Notes: generated by a model not told the origin, from the letters alone. Positions 44,973 through 54,381 are shown, numbered from the stretch's first letter. The stretch: DNA of 64,000 bases from Terriglobia bacterium (GCA_020073565.1 JAIQEY010000013.1:1-64000); one strand, 5' to 3'. Numbers and translations: made by a program.

Positions 44973-45989
44973 ATGCCCCCGCCTGCTGCCAACCCGGGTC
45001 TCCAGAAAGCCGCCATCCTGATGGTGTTGCTCGGAGAAGAAGCGGCCAGCAACATCTATCGCAATCTTTCCGAGGCCGACGTGCAGCGCCTCACCCAGCG
45101 CATTGCGGAACTGGAACGCGTGAAGCCGGAGGCCGCGCTTTCCGTGCTCGAGGAGTACCACCAGCTCATCCTGACCCAGAGCTACCTGGCCGAAGGTGGT
45201 CCGGAATACGCGCAGAAGCTGCTGGTCAAAGCATTCGGTGAAAACGGCGCGAAACAACTGCTCGACCAGGTTTCCAAAGCGATGGAGATGAGCGTCGGCC
45301 AGCTGGAAAGCCTGCAGAAAGCCGATCCGCAGCAACTCGCCAAATTTCTAGAAACCGAGCACCCCCAAACGATTGCGCTCATCCTGGCCCACCTGCACGC
45401 GCGCCAGGCCTCCGCTTTGTTGCTGCGTCTCCCCGAAGAGATTCGCGCGGAAACCATCAAACGGCTGGCCCAGCTTCGCCAGTTCTCTCCGGAAGTGGCC
45501 CAGAAAGTTTCGCTCTCCCTGCACAAGCGCCTGGAGTCGCTGGGCGAACAGAGCCGCCGCGCCTACGCGGGCATCAAAGGCGCCGCCGACCTGCTCAATC
45601 AACTGGATCCGAATGCGAGCAAGTCGATTCTGGAGAGCATTGAGCAAGAAGATCCCAAGATGGCGCTCGGGATCCGCAATCTCATGTTCACCTTCGAAGA
45701 CCTGCTGGGTGTGCCTGAAACCGGCATCCGCGAACTTCTCGGACAACTCGACAAAAAAACCCTGGCCATGGCCCTGCGCGGCGCTTCCGAAGAACTCAAG
45801 AACCTGATCTTCAAGTCGATGTCGACGCGCGCGGTCGATATGTTGAAAGAAGATATGGAAGTGCTCGGGCCGGTGCGCACCAAAGACGTTCACCAGGCGC
45901 AGCACGAAATCGTCGAAATGGCCCGCAAGCTCGAGGCCGAGGGCAAACTTGTGTTGAGTGCGGAGGCGCAGGATGAGTACGTCGTCTAG
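44973..45989 (+). CDS. fliG: Flagellar motor switch protein FliG
   Basis: A 338-residue rotor protein that couples torque from the stators. Three domains are visible: N-terminal (FliF-binding, LLGEEAASNIYRNLSEADVQRL), middle with the FliM-contact EHPQTIALILAHL, and C-terminal with the charged torque helix region (GLAMALRGASEELKNLIFKSMSTRAVDMLKEDME). Length matches E. coli FliG (331). fliH starts inside its last codons. Confidence 0.97.
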   Translation: MPPPAANPGLQKAAILMVLLGEEAASNIYRNLSEADVQRLTQRIAELERVKPEAALSVLEEYHQLILTQSYLAEGGPEYAQKLLVKAFGENGAKQLLDQVSKAMEMSVGQLESLQKADPQQLAKFLETEHPQTIALILAHLHARQASALLLRLPEEIRAETIKRLAQLRQFSPEVAQKVSLSLHKRLESLGEQSRRAYAGIKGAADLLNQLDPNASKSILESIEQEDPKMALGIRNLMFTFEDLLGVPETGIRELLGQLDKKTLAMALRGASEELKNLIFKSMSTRAVDMLKEDMEVLGPVRTKDVHQAQHEIVEMARKLEAEGKLVLSAEAQDEYVV

Positions 45990-46662
45990 CGCGACCAAGC
46001 AGCAGCCCAGCCCCGAAGCCTCGCCCTTCCCCTACGCGGAAGCGGAACTCGCAAACGGCGCCGCCACGCCTGCCTACGGCAATCCTCAAACCGCGGGAGA
46101 ACAGAGCCGCACCCTGCAGGCCGCCGCCTTCGAGCAAGGGCGCCAGGCTGCTCAACAACAGTTCCGCGCCGAACTCGACGCCGCGCTCGCCGTAAATCGC
46201 CAGCAGATCGCCAGCGTCCTTCAGAAGTTTGCCCTCGAACGCCAAGAGTACTACCGGCGTGTCGAAACCGAAATCGTGCAACTCGCGCTCGCCATTGCCC
46301 GCAAGATTCTGCATCGCGAAGCGCAGCTCGATCCGCGCGCGCTCGCCGGCATCGTGCGCGTCACCCTCGAAAAACTTGACGCGGGCACCGGTGTCCACCT
46401 GCACGTCAGTCCCAAAGAAGCCGCTGACTGGCGCCATTATTTTGCCTGCCAGATGGAAGGCGTCCCGGTACCCGAAGTTCATGAAGACCCAACCATGCCG
46501 ACCGGGGAGTGCCGCATCGAAACCTCACTGGGCTCGACCGAAGTTGGCTTTCCATCGCAGCTCAAGGAAATCGAGACTGGACTGCTCGACCTGTTAGCCG
46601 AAAGACCCGACTCCGGCTCCTCCCAAGCGACGAATCCCAATCCATTGCCGGAGCGGCGCTGA
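45973..46662 (+). CDS. fliH: Flagellar assembly protein FliH
   Basis: A 229-residue regulator of the export ATPase FliI. Variable N-terminus, a helical centre (GRQAAQQQFRAELDAALAV and YYRRVETEIVQLALAIARKILHREAQ), and the conserved C-terminal CRIETSLGSTEVGFPSQLKEIE. ATG at 45973 is preceded by GGAGG. It overlaps fliG by 17 bases and abuts fliI. Confidence 0.88.
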   Translation: MSTSSSATKQQPSPEASPFPYAEAELANGAATPAYGNPQTAGEQSRTLQAAAFEQGRQAAQQQFRAELDAALAVNRQQIASVLQKFALERQEYYRRVETEIVQLALAIARKILHREAQLDPRALAGIVRVTLEKLDAGTGVHLHVSPKEAADWRHYFACQMEGVPVPEVHEDPTMPTGECRIETSLGSTEVGFPSQLKEIETGLLDLLAERPDSGSSQATNPNPLPERR

Positions 46663-47970
46663 ATGAGCGGACCACTCCTCGCCGCGTATTTCTCTCATCT
46701 CGAAAATTCATCTGCCTTGCGCTGGCGCGGGAAAGTAGTGCAGGTCGTTGGCCAACTGGTCGAATCCGAGGGTCCGTTCTGTACCGTCGGCGAGGCCTGC
46801 GAGATCGTTGACTCCCGCAGGCAGCACTGGCCGGGCGAAATCGTAGGCTTCCGCGGGCACACCGTCCTCTCCATGGCGCTGCGGCGTCCCACCGGCATCC
46901 GCTATGGCGATGAAGTCGTCGTCTGGGGACGCCGCCCCTCGCTCCGTCTCAGCGAGCAACTCCTCGGACGTGTGCTCGATGGCGCCGGAATTCCCATCGA
47001 CGGCCATCCCGCTCCCCCATGCCGCGAGCGCTATGCTCTGGACCGTGAGGCCCCGCTCGCCCTCGCTCGCACACCGATCCGTGACTCGCTCGGCTGCGGC
47101 ATCCGCGCCATCGACGCCTTCCTGACCTGCGGACGCGGCCAGCGGGTCGGTATCTTTGGCGGAAGCGGAGTCGGCAAGAGCACGCTCATCGGCATGATGG
47201 CCCGTAACACCAATGCCGATCTCACCGTGCTCGGCCTGATCGGCGAGCGCGGCCGCGAAGTCGGCGAACTCCTCAACACTCTCGGCGAGGAAGGGCGCAG
47301 CCGCGCCGTCGTGATCGTCTCCACATCCGACCAAGATCCGCTTCTGCGCATTCGCGCCGGACTCGCCGCCGCCACCATTGCCGAATATTTCTGCGCGCGC
47401 GGGAAACACGTCCTGCTGGTAGTAGACTCGCTCACCCGGCTGGCCATGGCGCAGCGCGAAATCGGACTGGCCGCCGGCGAGCCACCCACCGCCAAAGGCT
47501 ATACGCCTTCCGTCTTCACCCTGCTCGCTCGCTTAATAGAACGCGCGGGTGCCTTCGGTTCCGGTACCATCACCGGCTTCTACACCGTCCTGATGGAAGG
47601 TGACGACGAAAACGATCCTCTCGTCGACGCCGCCCGCGCTCTGCTCGACGGCCATGTCATGCTGGATCGCCGTCTGGCTGCCCAGAGCCACTACCCGCCC
47701 ATCTCCATTCTCGACAGCATCAGCCGTATCATGCCCGCAGTCGTCTCTCCCGAACATTTGCTCAAAGCACGACAGATCCGCCGTCTGCTCGCGACCTACA
47801 AAGCTTCGGAAGAATTGATCCGCATCGGCGCATACCAGAAAAACAGCGACCCTGACCTCGATCGCGCCATTGCGCTCCTGCCTGCGCTGAATGACTTTCT
47901 CATCCAGGAAGCGCAGGAAGTGGCCGGCATGAAAGACTCACTCGACCGTCTGATGGCACTTTCATCCTGA
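46663..47970 (+). CDS. fliI: Flagellum-specific ATP synthase FliI
   Basis: A 435-residue ATPase of the flagellar type III export apparatus, related to F1 beta. Walker A GGSGVGKST, Walker B VLLVVDSLTRLAMAQREI, and the family motif GEPPTAKGYTPSVF. The N-terminal beta-barrel and C-terminal helical domain are present. It starts directly after the fliH stop (TGA ATG). Confidence 0.97.
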   Translation: MSGPLLAAYFSHLENSSALRWRGKVVQVVGQLVESEGPFCTVGEACEIVDSRRQHWPGEIVGFRGHTVLSMALRRPTGIRYGDEVVVWGRRPSLRLSEQLLGRVLDGAGIPIDGHPAPPCRERYALDREAPLALARTPIRDSLGCGIRAIDAFLTCGRGQRVGIFGGSGVGKSTLIGMMARNTNADLTVLGLIGERGREVGELLNTLGEEGRSRAVVIVSTSDQDPLLRIRAGLAAATIAEYFCARGKHVLLVVDSLTRLAMAQREIGLAAGEPPTAKGYTPSVFTLLARLIERAGAFGSGTITGFYTVLMEGDDENDPLVDAARALLDGHVMLDRRLAAQSHYPPISILDSISRIMPAVVSPEHLLKARQIRRLLATYKASEELIRIGAYQKNSDPDLDRAIALLPALNDFLIQEAQEVAGMKDSLDRLMALSS

Positions 47971-47975
47971 CTTCC

Positions 47976-48422
47976 ATGGCCTTCCACTTTAAGCTCGCGC
48001 CACTTCTTCGCCTTCGCCAAAGCATCGAGCGGCAGCGCGCATTGCGATTGCAGGAAGCCAGTCTCGCGCTGGCCCGGGCCCAGGATGCTCTCGCGCAACT
48101 CGACCGCTTCCTCACCGACTCCGCCCAGTCCGACTCCACCAGCCTGTCTGCGGGCCGCCGAGCCGCCGAACTCCAGTTCGCGTCGCTGTACCGAGAGAAC
48201 CTCAAATATCTGCGCGAGGAACTCCAATCTGACATCCGCGACCTCGAACGCAAGCGTCAGAAGGCCGCCAGCGAATATCATCAAGCCTTTCGCGAGCGTG
48301 AAGTCCTCGAAACGATGCGCGCCCACCAGTGTCGCGACTATCAGCAGTACGAACTGCGCCGCCAGCAGCGACAACTGGACGCCGCACACCTGCTCCAACG
48401 CTGGCGTCACCGGAGCGGATGA
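47976..48422 (+). CDS. fliJ: Flagellar export chaperone FliJ
   Basis: A 148-residue helical coiled-coil protein (LRLRQSIERQRALRLQEAS, LREELQSDIRDLERKRQ and so on), Arg/Gln rich, in the position right after fliI. FliJ sits in the FliI ring and aids cargo escort. Sequence conservation is always low; the call rests on coiled-coil content, length and gene order. Confidence 0.82.
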   Translation: MAFHFKLAPLLRLRQSIERQRALRLQEASLALARAQDALAQLDRFLTDSAQSDSTSLSAGRRAAELQFASLYRENLKYLREELQSDIRDLERKRQKAASEYHQAFREREVLETMRAHQCRDYQQYELRRQQRQLDAAHLLQRWRHRSG

Positions 48423-48559
48423 TTTTGCCGGGCTCCGAGCGGCAACTCTTGCCGCACCGGGCCTCTTGCCGATCCTGCCCCACCCGTCATACCGATTCCC
48501 CTCTCGCGTAAGTCACTGACATTGCGTCCCGCGCCGCTGTTCCTTGCTCTCGCATGCGT

Positions 48560-48575
48560 TGGCCAGCGGAGTGCA
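48560..48575 (+). promoter_or_regulatory. Candidate sigma-54 promoter upstream of fliK
   Basis: TGGCCA-GCGGA-GTGCA has GG-N10-GC spacing, a TGGC -24 box and a TGCA -12 box. The expected start at about 48586 is 12 bases before the fliK ATG. It could begin a separate transcript for fliK-flgD-flgE. Confidence 0.4.
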
Positions 48576-48597
48576 ACTGTAGCTCCGTGACACTGCG

Positions 48598-50805
48598 ATG
48601 CAAGTAACCACGCTCCCCAATCCGGTGAACGCCACACTGACTTCCGCCGCCGCCAAGCCACCCGCGACCGCAAACGGCGCTTTCGGCGCGACTCTGTCCG
48701 CCGCGATTACCAAAACCTCGCCCGCGCGCATCGCTCTACCATCCGAGAAGGTAAACGTTCCGAAGTCAGATCCCGGACCTGATTCGAAAGCAATCTCCAA
48801 GTCTGATGCTCAGCCGGAAGTCCAGTCGGGCGCCAACGCCGGTACGAAGTCCATCCCTAGAATCAGTTCGAGGTCATCTGGTTCGTTCACCTCGCAACCG
48901 GCGCCTAAACCAAGTCCCAAGTCTGGACCTGATTCAGATTCCGATTCCGGTCCGCAGGCGGCTTCGAATCAAAGGGAGCCGGTGGCAGATCCTAGCGCGA
49001 CGGCGGCCGTTCCACCAGCACTCAACAACATCGCGGTTGCGATCGATAACTTTCCGCTGTCAACACAACGTGTCGCGTTGCCTTCACCTGAGTCTCCGGC
49101 GGCCGCCGTCGGCGCACTCCAAAATGGGCCGGCATCCCAGCCCGCTGCGCCTGTTCCCATCAGCCCAAGCAATGCCCACTCAGAAAGCAACACGACGGCC
49201 ATAGGTCTGGACATGCGGAGGGTAAACCTGAGCGTCCCTGGTGATACAGGCGCGGATGCCAAAGCTCGTATCTCAATTGCCCCGCAATGGGATCCGCTTG
49301 CGGGAACCAACCAGACTGCTTCCGAGCTTGCAGACGCTCCCAGCCCAAACGCTCCCCTGTCAGTCGGTGCGGACCCCCCAGCGGAAACCACTTCTGCCCA
49401 GGAACAGTTTCTGGCGCAGCTTTCTGAACCCGCCGCACAAACCGTTGAAGAGAGGTCAGCGCAGCCACTACGCTCGTGGAACTTTGCGTTCACTGGCGCC
49501 GCCAACGATACCGATGCGAAAGCTATGCCCCAAACAGTCATCGCACCGCAGGCACTGGCGCCACCGTCACCATCCATCGACGCGACTCAACCAGCCTCAG
49601 AAGCGCCAACCCCGCCAACTGCCGCCGTTGCGGCTGCATTGGCTCCCGCATCGCCACAAGCAAACGCGAGCGAAGTTCGTACGCTCCGAGCCGATCCCAC
49701 GGTCCTTGTTTTCTCGCTCACATCATCTGCACCGACGCCCAAATCCCCATTCCCAAGCGCCAAGCCTGCACCCGTGACCGATGCAACGAATGCCGCACGA
49801 CCGCTTCCCCAGAAGTTTGATTTTCCCGTCGACGCAGAGACCATTCGAAGTGTCAAGCCTTCACCCGCCAGCGCTCCCATAAGTGCCACTCAATCGCCTT
49901 CTCAGAAGTCCGGCCGTCCCGCCATCGCCGAGATCATCCACCCGCCGCTCCGTATTTCCCAAGATCCAGCGCCGAGCGCAACTGCGCCCTCCAGTGCGGA
50001 CACGCCCCATCCATCGCAAACAACCTCCATTTCGGAACCGCCATCTCTCAACACCACCTCGCCTGTGGCACCGAATCCGGACCCCGTCGCGCAGGACCGT
50101 AGCACGGTAGGCGACGCCCAACAGCCCGCCGTCGCGAACCAGAAAATTCTTCTTGAGTCTGTCGCCAACGAACCAAAGAAATCTCCGGCGCCGCCGCCCG
50201 ACGCTGGCCCTTTCCACATCCCTTCCAGGCCGTCAGTCGCCAGTAACGATCCCGGCATCGCGCTCGTGACTCCACCCAGCAGCACTGCTCCTCAGCCCGC
50301 GTCATCCGCAAATGTCACCGAGCAGTCAGAACTCCCGAAGAGTCAGCAGGTGCTCGACTCCGCGCCCTTAGCGCCTGCTGCGCCAACGAATGCGCGCTTG
50401 ACGCACGCCGCCGCCAACGATGTCCAGATGCATGTCGGCATTCGCACCACCGCCTTCGGAGCCGTGGAGATTCACACCACCGTCGTTCAGAACCAGGTTG
50501 GCATCGCCGTTCACGGAGAACGCAGCCTCGCCCACTGGTTCAGCTCCGAAGTTCCCAACCTTGAATCGGGACTCAAAGACCATCGCCTGAACCTAACTGC
50601 CGTCGATTTCGGCAGCGACCGCTCCGGCGTTCAAACCGCAACCAGTTTTCAGCACGGCCAGCCGCGCCAGAACTTTTCTCAAACGATCGGCTACCCCGCC
50701 GCTTTCGGAGATCAGGATGCGGCCCCCGAGGCCAGCACCACAGAACTTCTCCCGCCAGACCTGACCATCAGGCCTGCGGGAACTCGCGTCAGCATTCGTG
50801 TCTAG
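48598..50805 (+). CDS. fliK: Flagellar hook-length control protein FliK
   Basis: A 735-residue protein, long for FliK (E. coli 375). Most of it (residues ~1-600) is Pro/Ala/Ser/Thr-rich and disordered, as expected for a molecular ruler; a long ruler may mean a long hook. The conserved C-terminal domain (DVQMHVGIRTTAFGAVEIHTTV, HWFSSEVPNLESGLKDHRLNL) is the Flg_hook domain that switches export specificity at FlhB. Its place between fliJ and flgD supports it. Start ATG at 48598; the ribosome site is weak. Confidence 0.9.
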   Translation: MQVTTLPNPVNATLTSAAAKPPATANGAFGATLSAAITKTSPARIALPSEKVNVPKSDPGPDSKAISKSDAQPEVQSGANAGTKSIPRISSRSSGSFTSQPAPKPSPKSGPDSDSDSGPQAASNQREPVADPSATAAVPPALNNIAVAIDNFPLSTQRVALPSPESPAAAVGALQNGPASQPAAPVPISPSNAHSESNTTAIGLDMRRVNLSVPGDTGADAKARISIAPQWDPLAGTNQTASELADAPSPNAPLSVGADPPAETTSAQEQFLAQLSEPAAQTVEERSAQPLRSWNFAFTGAANDTDAKAMPQTVIAPQALAPPSPSIDATQPASEAPTPPTAAVAAALAPASPQANASEVRTLRADPTVLVFSLTSSAPTPKSPFPSAKPAPVTDATNAARPLPQKFDFPVDAETIRSVKPSPASAPISATQSPSQKSGRPAIAEIIHPPLRISQDPAPSATAPSSADTPHPSQTTSISEPPSLNTTSPVAPNPDPVAQDRSTVGDAQQPAVANQKILLESVANEPKKSPAPPPDAGPFHIPSRPSVASNDPGIALVTPPSSTAPQPASSANVTEQSELPKSQQVLDSAPLAPAAPTNARLTHAAANDVQMHVGIRTTAFGAVEIHTTVVQNQVGIAVHGERSLAHWFSSEVPNLESGLKDHRLNLTAVDFGSDRSGVQTATSFQHGQPRQNFSQTIGYPAAFGDQDAAPEASTTELLPPDLTIRPAGTRVSIRV

Positions 50806-50817
50806 GAGGTAAGGTCT

Positions 50818-51120
50818 ATGTACATCCCGCTGCTGCAATCGCTCACTTCTCCCGCTTCTTCATCTTCATCCTCCACACCCAAGACAAGCACGGCAGTCGA
50901 CGAAGTCAACAACATGTTCCTGCAGTTGTTGACGGCGCAACTCAAATCGCAGAGTCCGGTCAGCCCTCTTGATCCCAACCAGTTCGTGGCCCAGCTCGCG
51001 CAATTTAACTCGCTCAGCGAACTCGCCCAGATCCGTGACCTGATGCAGAAGCTGGTGACCGTTGCCAGTCCCCCAGCGAGTTCCACGACCAGTTCGATTT
51101 CCAGCACCAACTCTCACTAA
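50818..51120 (+). CDS. flgD: Short hook-capping protein FlgD
   Basis: A 100-residue protein. The conserved N-terminal FlgD segment is complete: FLQLLTAQLKSQSPVSPLDPNQFVAQLAQFNSLSEL. After about residue 80 it ends in a Ser/Thr-rich tail, so the tudor/fibronectin-like domains that make up most of E. coli FlgD (231 aa) are absent. Short FlgDs are known in some alpha-proteobacteria. No frameshift remnant is seen before flgE, which starts 9 bases later. Confidence 0.92.
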   Translation: MYIPLLQSLTSPASSSSSSTPKTSTAVDEVNNMFLQLLTAQLKSQSPVSPLDPNQFVAQLAQFNSLSELAQIRDLMQKLVTVASPPASSTTSSISSTNSH

Positions 51121-51129
51121 GGAGCCTCT

Positions 51130-52365
51130 ATGCCTTCATTTTCCATTCCGTTGTCCGGGTTGACCGCTAGTTCCAGCGCGCTTTCAACCATTGCCAACAA
51201 CCTCGCCAACCTCAACACCATTGGCTACAAGGATCAGCAGGTTCGCTTCAGCGACCTCTTCTATCAGTCGGTCGGCACCAACGGTGCCGGTGATCCCGTC
51301 CAGCAGGGCGCGGGGACCACCATCGGTTCCATGCCTTCCCTGTTTACCCAGGGAAACGTGAATCCCACAGGTGTCTCCACCGATGTCGCCATCAATAAGG
51401 GCGGCTTCTTTATCGTGGAAAAGGATGGCGCCCGGAGCTACACGCGTGCCGGAAATTTCGAGGTCGGGCAAGACAATCTCCTCGAAACCGCCGACGGCCA
51501 AAAGGTCCTCGGCTATCCCGCAACCAACGGCGTTCTCGACACCCAAGGGCTCTCTCCCCTGGCACTAGGAGCAGGCACCATCAGCCCGGCATCCGCAACG
51601 ACTGAGATCCAATTGAGTACCAACCTCGACGCCACCGCCGCCGTCGGCACATCCTATTCCACTCCGATCACGATCTACGATTCGCTGGGCGCCAGCCACA
51701 ACCTGATGTTGACGTTCACCAAGACGGGCACCAATGGGTGGGACTACTCCATCACGATTCCCGCCGCTGACGTCAACGGCACCACGGATCCGACTGTGCT
51801 CAAGACGGGATCCCTTACCTTCGACGGCAACGGGAATCTGAGTGCGCCTACCGCCAACATCTCGCCCATCAACATCACCGGCTTCGTCGATGGAGCCAAC
51901 GATCTCGCGTTCAGCTGGAACCTTTTCGATGCCAACACTAATGGATTGCTGACACAGATGGCTGCTCCCAGCAGTACTGCCTCCACTCAGCAGGATGGCG
52001 GGGGCTCGGGCGCTCTGGTGAATTTCACCATCGGCTCCGACGGCACGATTACCGGGTCCTTTAGCAATGGCAAAACTGCGATTCTCGGTCAAATCGTGCT
52101 GGCCACTTTTGCCGACAGTCAGGGCCTTACTCGCACCGGAGGCAACGGTTTCACTCCTACCCTGGCGTCCGGGCAGCCCGTCGTCGGCGCGCCGGGCAAC
52201 GGCGGACGCGGCACTCTCTCCGGCGGCGCACTCGAACAATCCAACGTCGATATTGCCCAGGAGTTTGCTGCCCTCATCGTCGCGCAGCGCAGCTATGAGG
52301 CCAATGCCCGCTGCGTGACGACCTTCGATCAGGTGGCACAGGACACCATCAACCTGAAGCAATAG
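51130..52365 (+). CDS. flgE: Flagellar hook protein FlgE
   Basis: A 411-residue hook subunit. N-terminal axial motif SALSTIANNLANLNTIGYKDQQVRFSDLFYQ, an FlgE D1 loop with ADGQKVLGYPA, the D2 part (ATTEIQLSTNLDATA), and the C-terminal motif LEQSNVDIAQEFAALIVAQRSYEANARCVTTFDQ. Size is close to E. coli FlgE (402). Downstream of flgD as usual. Rod/hook genes flgF/G/K/L are elsewhere. Confidence 0.95.
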   Translation: MPSFSIPLSGLTASSSALSTIANNLANLNTIGYKDQQVRFSDLFYQSVGTNGAGDPVQQGAGTTIGSMPSLFTQGNVNPTGVSTDVAINKGGFFIVEKDGARSYTRAGNFEVGQDNLLETADGQKVLGYPATNGVLDTQGLSPLALGAGTISPASATTEIQLSTNLDATAAVGTSYSTPITIYDSLGASHNLMLTFTKTGTNGWDYSITIPAADVNGTTDPTVLKTGSLTFDGNGNLSAPTANISPINITGFVDGANDLAFSWNLFDANTNGLLTQMAAPSSTASTQQDGGGSGALVNFTIGSDGTITGSFSNGKTAILGQIVLATFADSQGLTRTGGNGFTPTLASGQPVVGAPGNGGRGTLSGGALEQSNVDIAQEFAALIVAQRSYEANARCVTTFDQVAQDTINLKQ

Positions 52366-52614
52366 ACAGCGGCCGCCGATCTATGCAGAGAGGGAGAACC
52401 TGCCCTAATCTGGGGGCTGCGTGATTCGATTCCGCGCGGCCCTCCTTAGAAAGATTTCATGAGAGCACTCTGCGAGAGCGCGTCTCTCGCGCCGTGCTTT
52501 GCACTCCGGCTTGGGACCCATTCGCCAATTCCCTGATTCCAATCCGTTTCTCTCCTGCGCCCTTCGGGTAGTCCGGCTGCCGGCCCCGGTATCCGACTTG
52601 CAAACATCCGCTGT
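52366..52614. other. Gap between flgE and fliL
   Basis: 249 bases without a gene. It holds a hairpin-like GAGAGCGCGTCTCTC near 52470 and a candidate sigma-54 promoter at its right end. A GCCGATCT at ~52373 resembles the FliA -10 box, but the -35 (TAAA) is missing. Confidence 0.4.
52587..52602 (+). promoter_or_regulatory. Candidate sigma-54 promoter upstream of fliL
   Basis: CGGTAT-CCGAC-TTGCA: perfect TTGCA -12 box and GG-N10-GC spacing; the -24 box keeps only GG-A. The start would be about 52613, two bases before the fliL ATG. Confidence 0.4.
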
Positions 52615-53070
52615 ATGCCTGATCCGCCGGTGATTCGCGCGCCCAGAAACCGAAAAAAGTCGGTCATGCTGGCCGTCGCGCTCGTTCTTGTCTTGAGCGC
52701 TGGAGGGATTTTCGCTTGGTTGAATCTTTCGCACTCGGACAGCGCCCCGGAAACCAGCGATGTCCAATCCACCCTTGCCCTCGAGACCTTTGTCGTCAAT
52801 CTCACCGGCTCCGGAGACCGTGCGTTTCTCCGCGTCGGCATCACGCTCGGGCTCTCGCATCCCCTTGCCTCAGGCAGGCAGGACAAAGTGCCCATGGCGC
52901 TCGTGCGCGACACCGTGCTCGCTGTGCTCTCCTCGGCGCAACCCGAACAACTCTTGCAGCCAGAAGGCAAACGCCGACTGAAAGCCGAGCTCCTTCGTGC
53001 GCTCCAGGAGCGCGTGCCGCAACTGGGCATCCAGGATATTTACTTCACCGAGTTTCTGGTGCAAATGTAA
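52615..53070 (+). CDS. fliL: Flagellar basal-body-associated protein FliL
   Basis: A 151-residue protein with one TM helix (MLAVALVLVLSAGGIFAWL) and a periplasmic domain: ALETFVVNLTGSGDRAFLRVGITLGL, and C-terminal RLKAELLRALQERVPQLGIQDIYFTEFLVQM, the classical FliL ending. It modulates stators next to the motor. It overlaps the next gene by one base. Confidence 0.9.
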   Translation: MPDPPVIRAPRNRKKSVMLAVALVLVLSAGGIFAWLNLSHSDSAPETSDVQSTLALETFVVNLTGSGDRAFLRVGITLGLSHPLASGRQDKVPMALVRDTVLAVLSSAQPEQLLQPEGKRRLKAELLRALQERVPQLGIQDIYFTEFLVQM

Positions 53071-53339
53071 TGGCCGCCGCCACCCAACCCAAGCCTGAAG
53101 CTCCGCCCGCCGATCCCTGGGTGCGCGTCGAACCCTTGCCTTGCCTCCTGACCGTAGAAATTCCAGTGCCCGGTTTCATCGTCTCGGACCTGGTCCATCT
53201 CGAAAACGGCCGCATCATCGCGACCCGCTGGACCGTCGGCCAGGACGTTCCCCTGCGTGTCAACGGCGCACTGATCGCGTGGAGCGAATTCGAAGTCGTG
53301 CAGGATCGTCTGGCCGTGCGTTTGACGGAGCTTGCGTAA
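53070..53339 (+). CDS. Short FliN/SpoA-domain protein
   Basis: An 89-residue protein. Residues ~20-89 form a SpoA domain: LTVEIPVPGFIVSDLVHLENGRIIATRWTVG-type, then QDVPLRVNGALIAWSEFEVVQDRLAVRLTELA, close to FliN's C-terminal half. It overlaps fliL by one base and abuts fliO. A second FliN-type protein is at 60563. This one may form part of the C-ring or a FliM-FliN sub-complex, or take the export-related role of FliN; the exact partition is unknown. Confidence 0.82.
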   Translation: MAAATQPKPEAPPADPWVRVEPLPCLLTVEIPVPGFIVSDLVHLENGRIIATRWTVGQDVPLRVNGALIAWSEFEVVQDRLAVRLTELA

Positions 53340-53621
53340 ATGCAACTCTCCTCGTCCAATCCGCTCGCCTCTGCCACGCTGGCTCGCATCGTGACGCTGC
53401 TGTCGGCCCGGCTAAACACCCTGTGGCGTTCGCGGAAGAAACACAAAGCGCTCTCCGTCCGCGAGACTGCGAGCCTGGGCGAACGCCGGTTCGTCGCGGT
53501 CGTCCAGTTCGAACGCCAGCGCTTCCTGATTGGCGCCAGCCCGTCTTCCGTCACTCTGCTCACCCAACTGCCAGATGACGAAGCTCCCTCGATCAACTTC
53601 CGCAACCGAGGTGCAAGCTAA
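53340..53621 (+). CDS. fliO: Flagellar biosynthesis protein FliO-like
   Basis: A 93-residue protein between fliN and fliP, the usual fliO slot. Most of FliO's typical features are seen: LSVRETASLGERRFVAVVQFERQRFLIGASPSSVTLL is the conserved strand-rich FliO core. The normal N-terminal TM helix is weak or missing here (SSNPLASATLARIVTLLSARLNTLW is amphipathic). FliO aids FliP oligomerisation. Its stop overlaps fliP's start by one base. Confidence 0.8.
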   Translation: MQLSSSNPLASATLARIVTLLSARLNTLWRSRKKHKALSVRETASLGERRFVAVVQFERQRFLIGASPSSVTLLTQLPDDEAPSINFRNRGAS

Positions 53622-54373
53622 TGGCCGCCCTCCGCCAGTTGCGCACCGCCATTCCGCTGCTGCTCGTGATCGCAGGCGCCGCACCTGCATGGGCGCGCCC
53701 CCAACCCACGCCGGGTTTCTCCTGGCACGGCTTCAATTCCGTGCCCGGTGGTTCCGTGCCTTGGAACATCGTCGTTCTGCTCACTCTGCTAACGCTTCTC
53801 CCCGCGCTCATCCTCTCGATGACGCCCTTCGTCCGTCTGATCGTGGTCTTTCATTTTCTCCGCCAGGCGCTCGGCACACAAACCACTCCCAGCAACCAGA
53901 TCCTCATCGGACTTGCGCTTATTCTCACGTTCTTCCTGATGCAGCCAGTCGGAGCCGCCATTTATGCCGACGCCATCCTTCCCCTCGACGCGGGCCACAT
54001 CACCATGGCCGGCGCTCTCGATCGCGCGATCGTCCCATTGCGCCACTTCATGCTGAAGTACACGCGCGAGAAAGATCTCGCCCTCTTTGTCGAGCTGGCG
54101 CGCGAGCCGCGCCCAGCGCGCCCCGAAGATCTCGGCCTGCGCATTGTCGCGCCCGCCTATCTGCTGTCCGAACTGCAAGCCGGATTTCGCATCGGAGCCG
54201 CGCTCTTCCTCCCCTTCCTGGTCATTGATCTCGTGGTGGCCGCCATCACCACCTCGGTCGGCATGCTGCAACTGCCGCCGGTCGTGATCTCGACTCCGCT
54301 CAAGATTCTCTTGTTCGTGGTCGTCGATGGATGGAACCTGCTGATCGGTTCCCTGATGCGCAGTTTTACGTGA
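53621..54373 (+). CDS. fliP: Flagellar export gate protein FliP
   Basis: A 250-residue protein of the export gate. A signal-like N-terminus (LRTAIPLLLVIAGAAPAWA) and then TMs including IVVLLTLLTLLPALILSMTPF, TPSNQILIGLALILTFFLM, RIGAALFLPFLVIDLVVAAI and ISTPLKILLFVVVDGWNLL. FliP, FliQ and FliR make the core channel in 5:4:1 ratio. Start overlaps fliO. Confidence 0.95.
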   Translation: MAALRQLRTAIPLLLVIAGAAPAWARPQPTPGFSWHGFNSVPGGSVPWNIVVLLTLLTLLPALILSMTPFVRLIVVFHFLRQALGTQTTPSNQILIGLALILTFFLMQPVGAAIYADAILPLDAGHITMAGALDRAIVPLRHFMLKYTREKDLALFVELAREPRPARPEDLGLRIVAPAYLLSELQAGFRIGAALFLPFLVIDLVVAAITTSVGMLQLPPVVISTPLKILLFVVVDGWNLLIGSLMRSFT

Positions 54374-54381
54374 GAGCTGTC

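Noticed and set aside
52373..52380. GCCGATCT as a FliA (sigma-28) -10 box
   Set aside because: No TAAA at the proper distance upstream; likely chance in GC-rich DNA.
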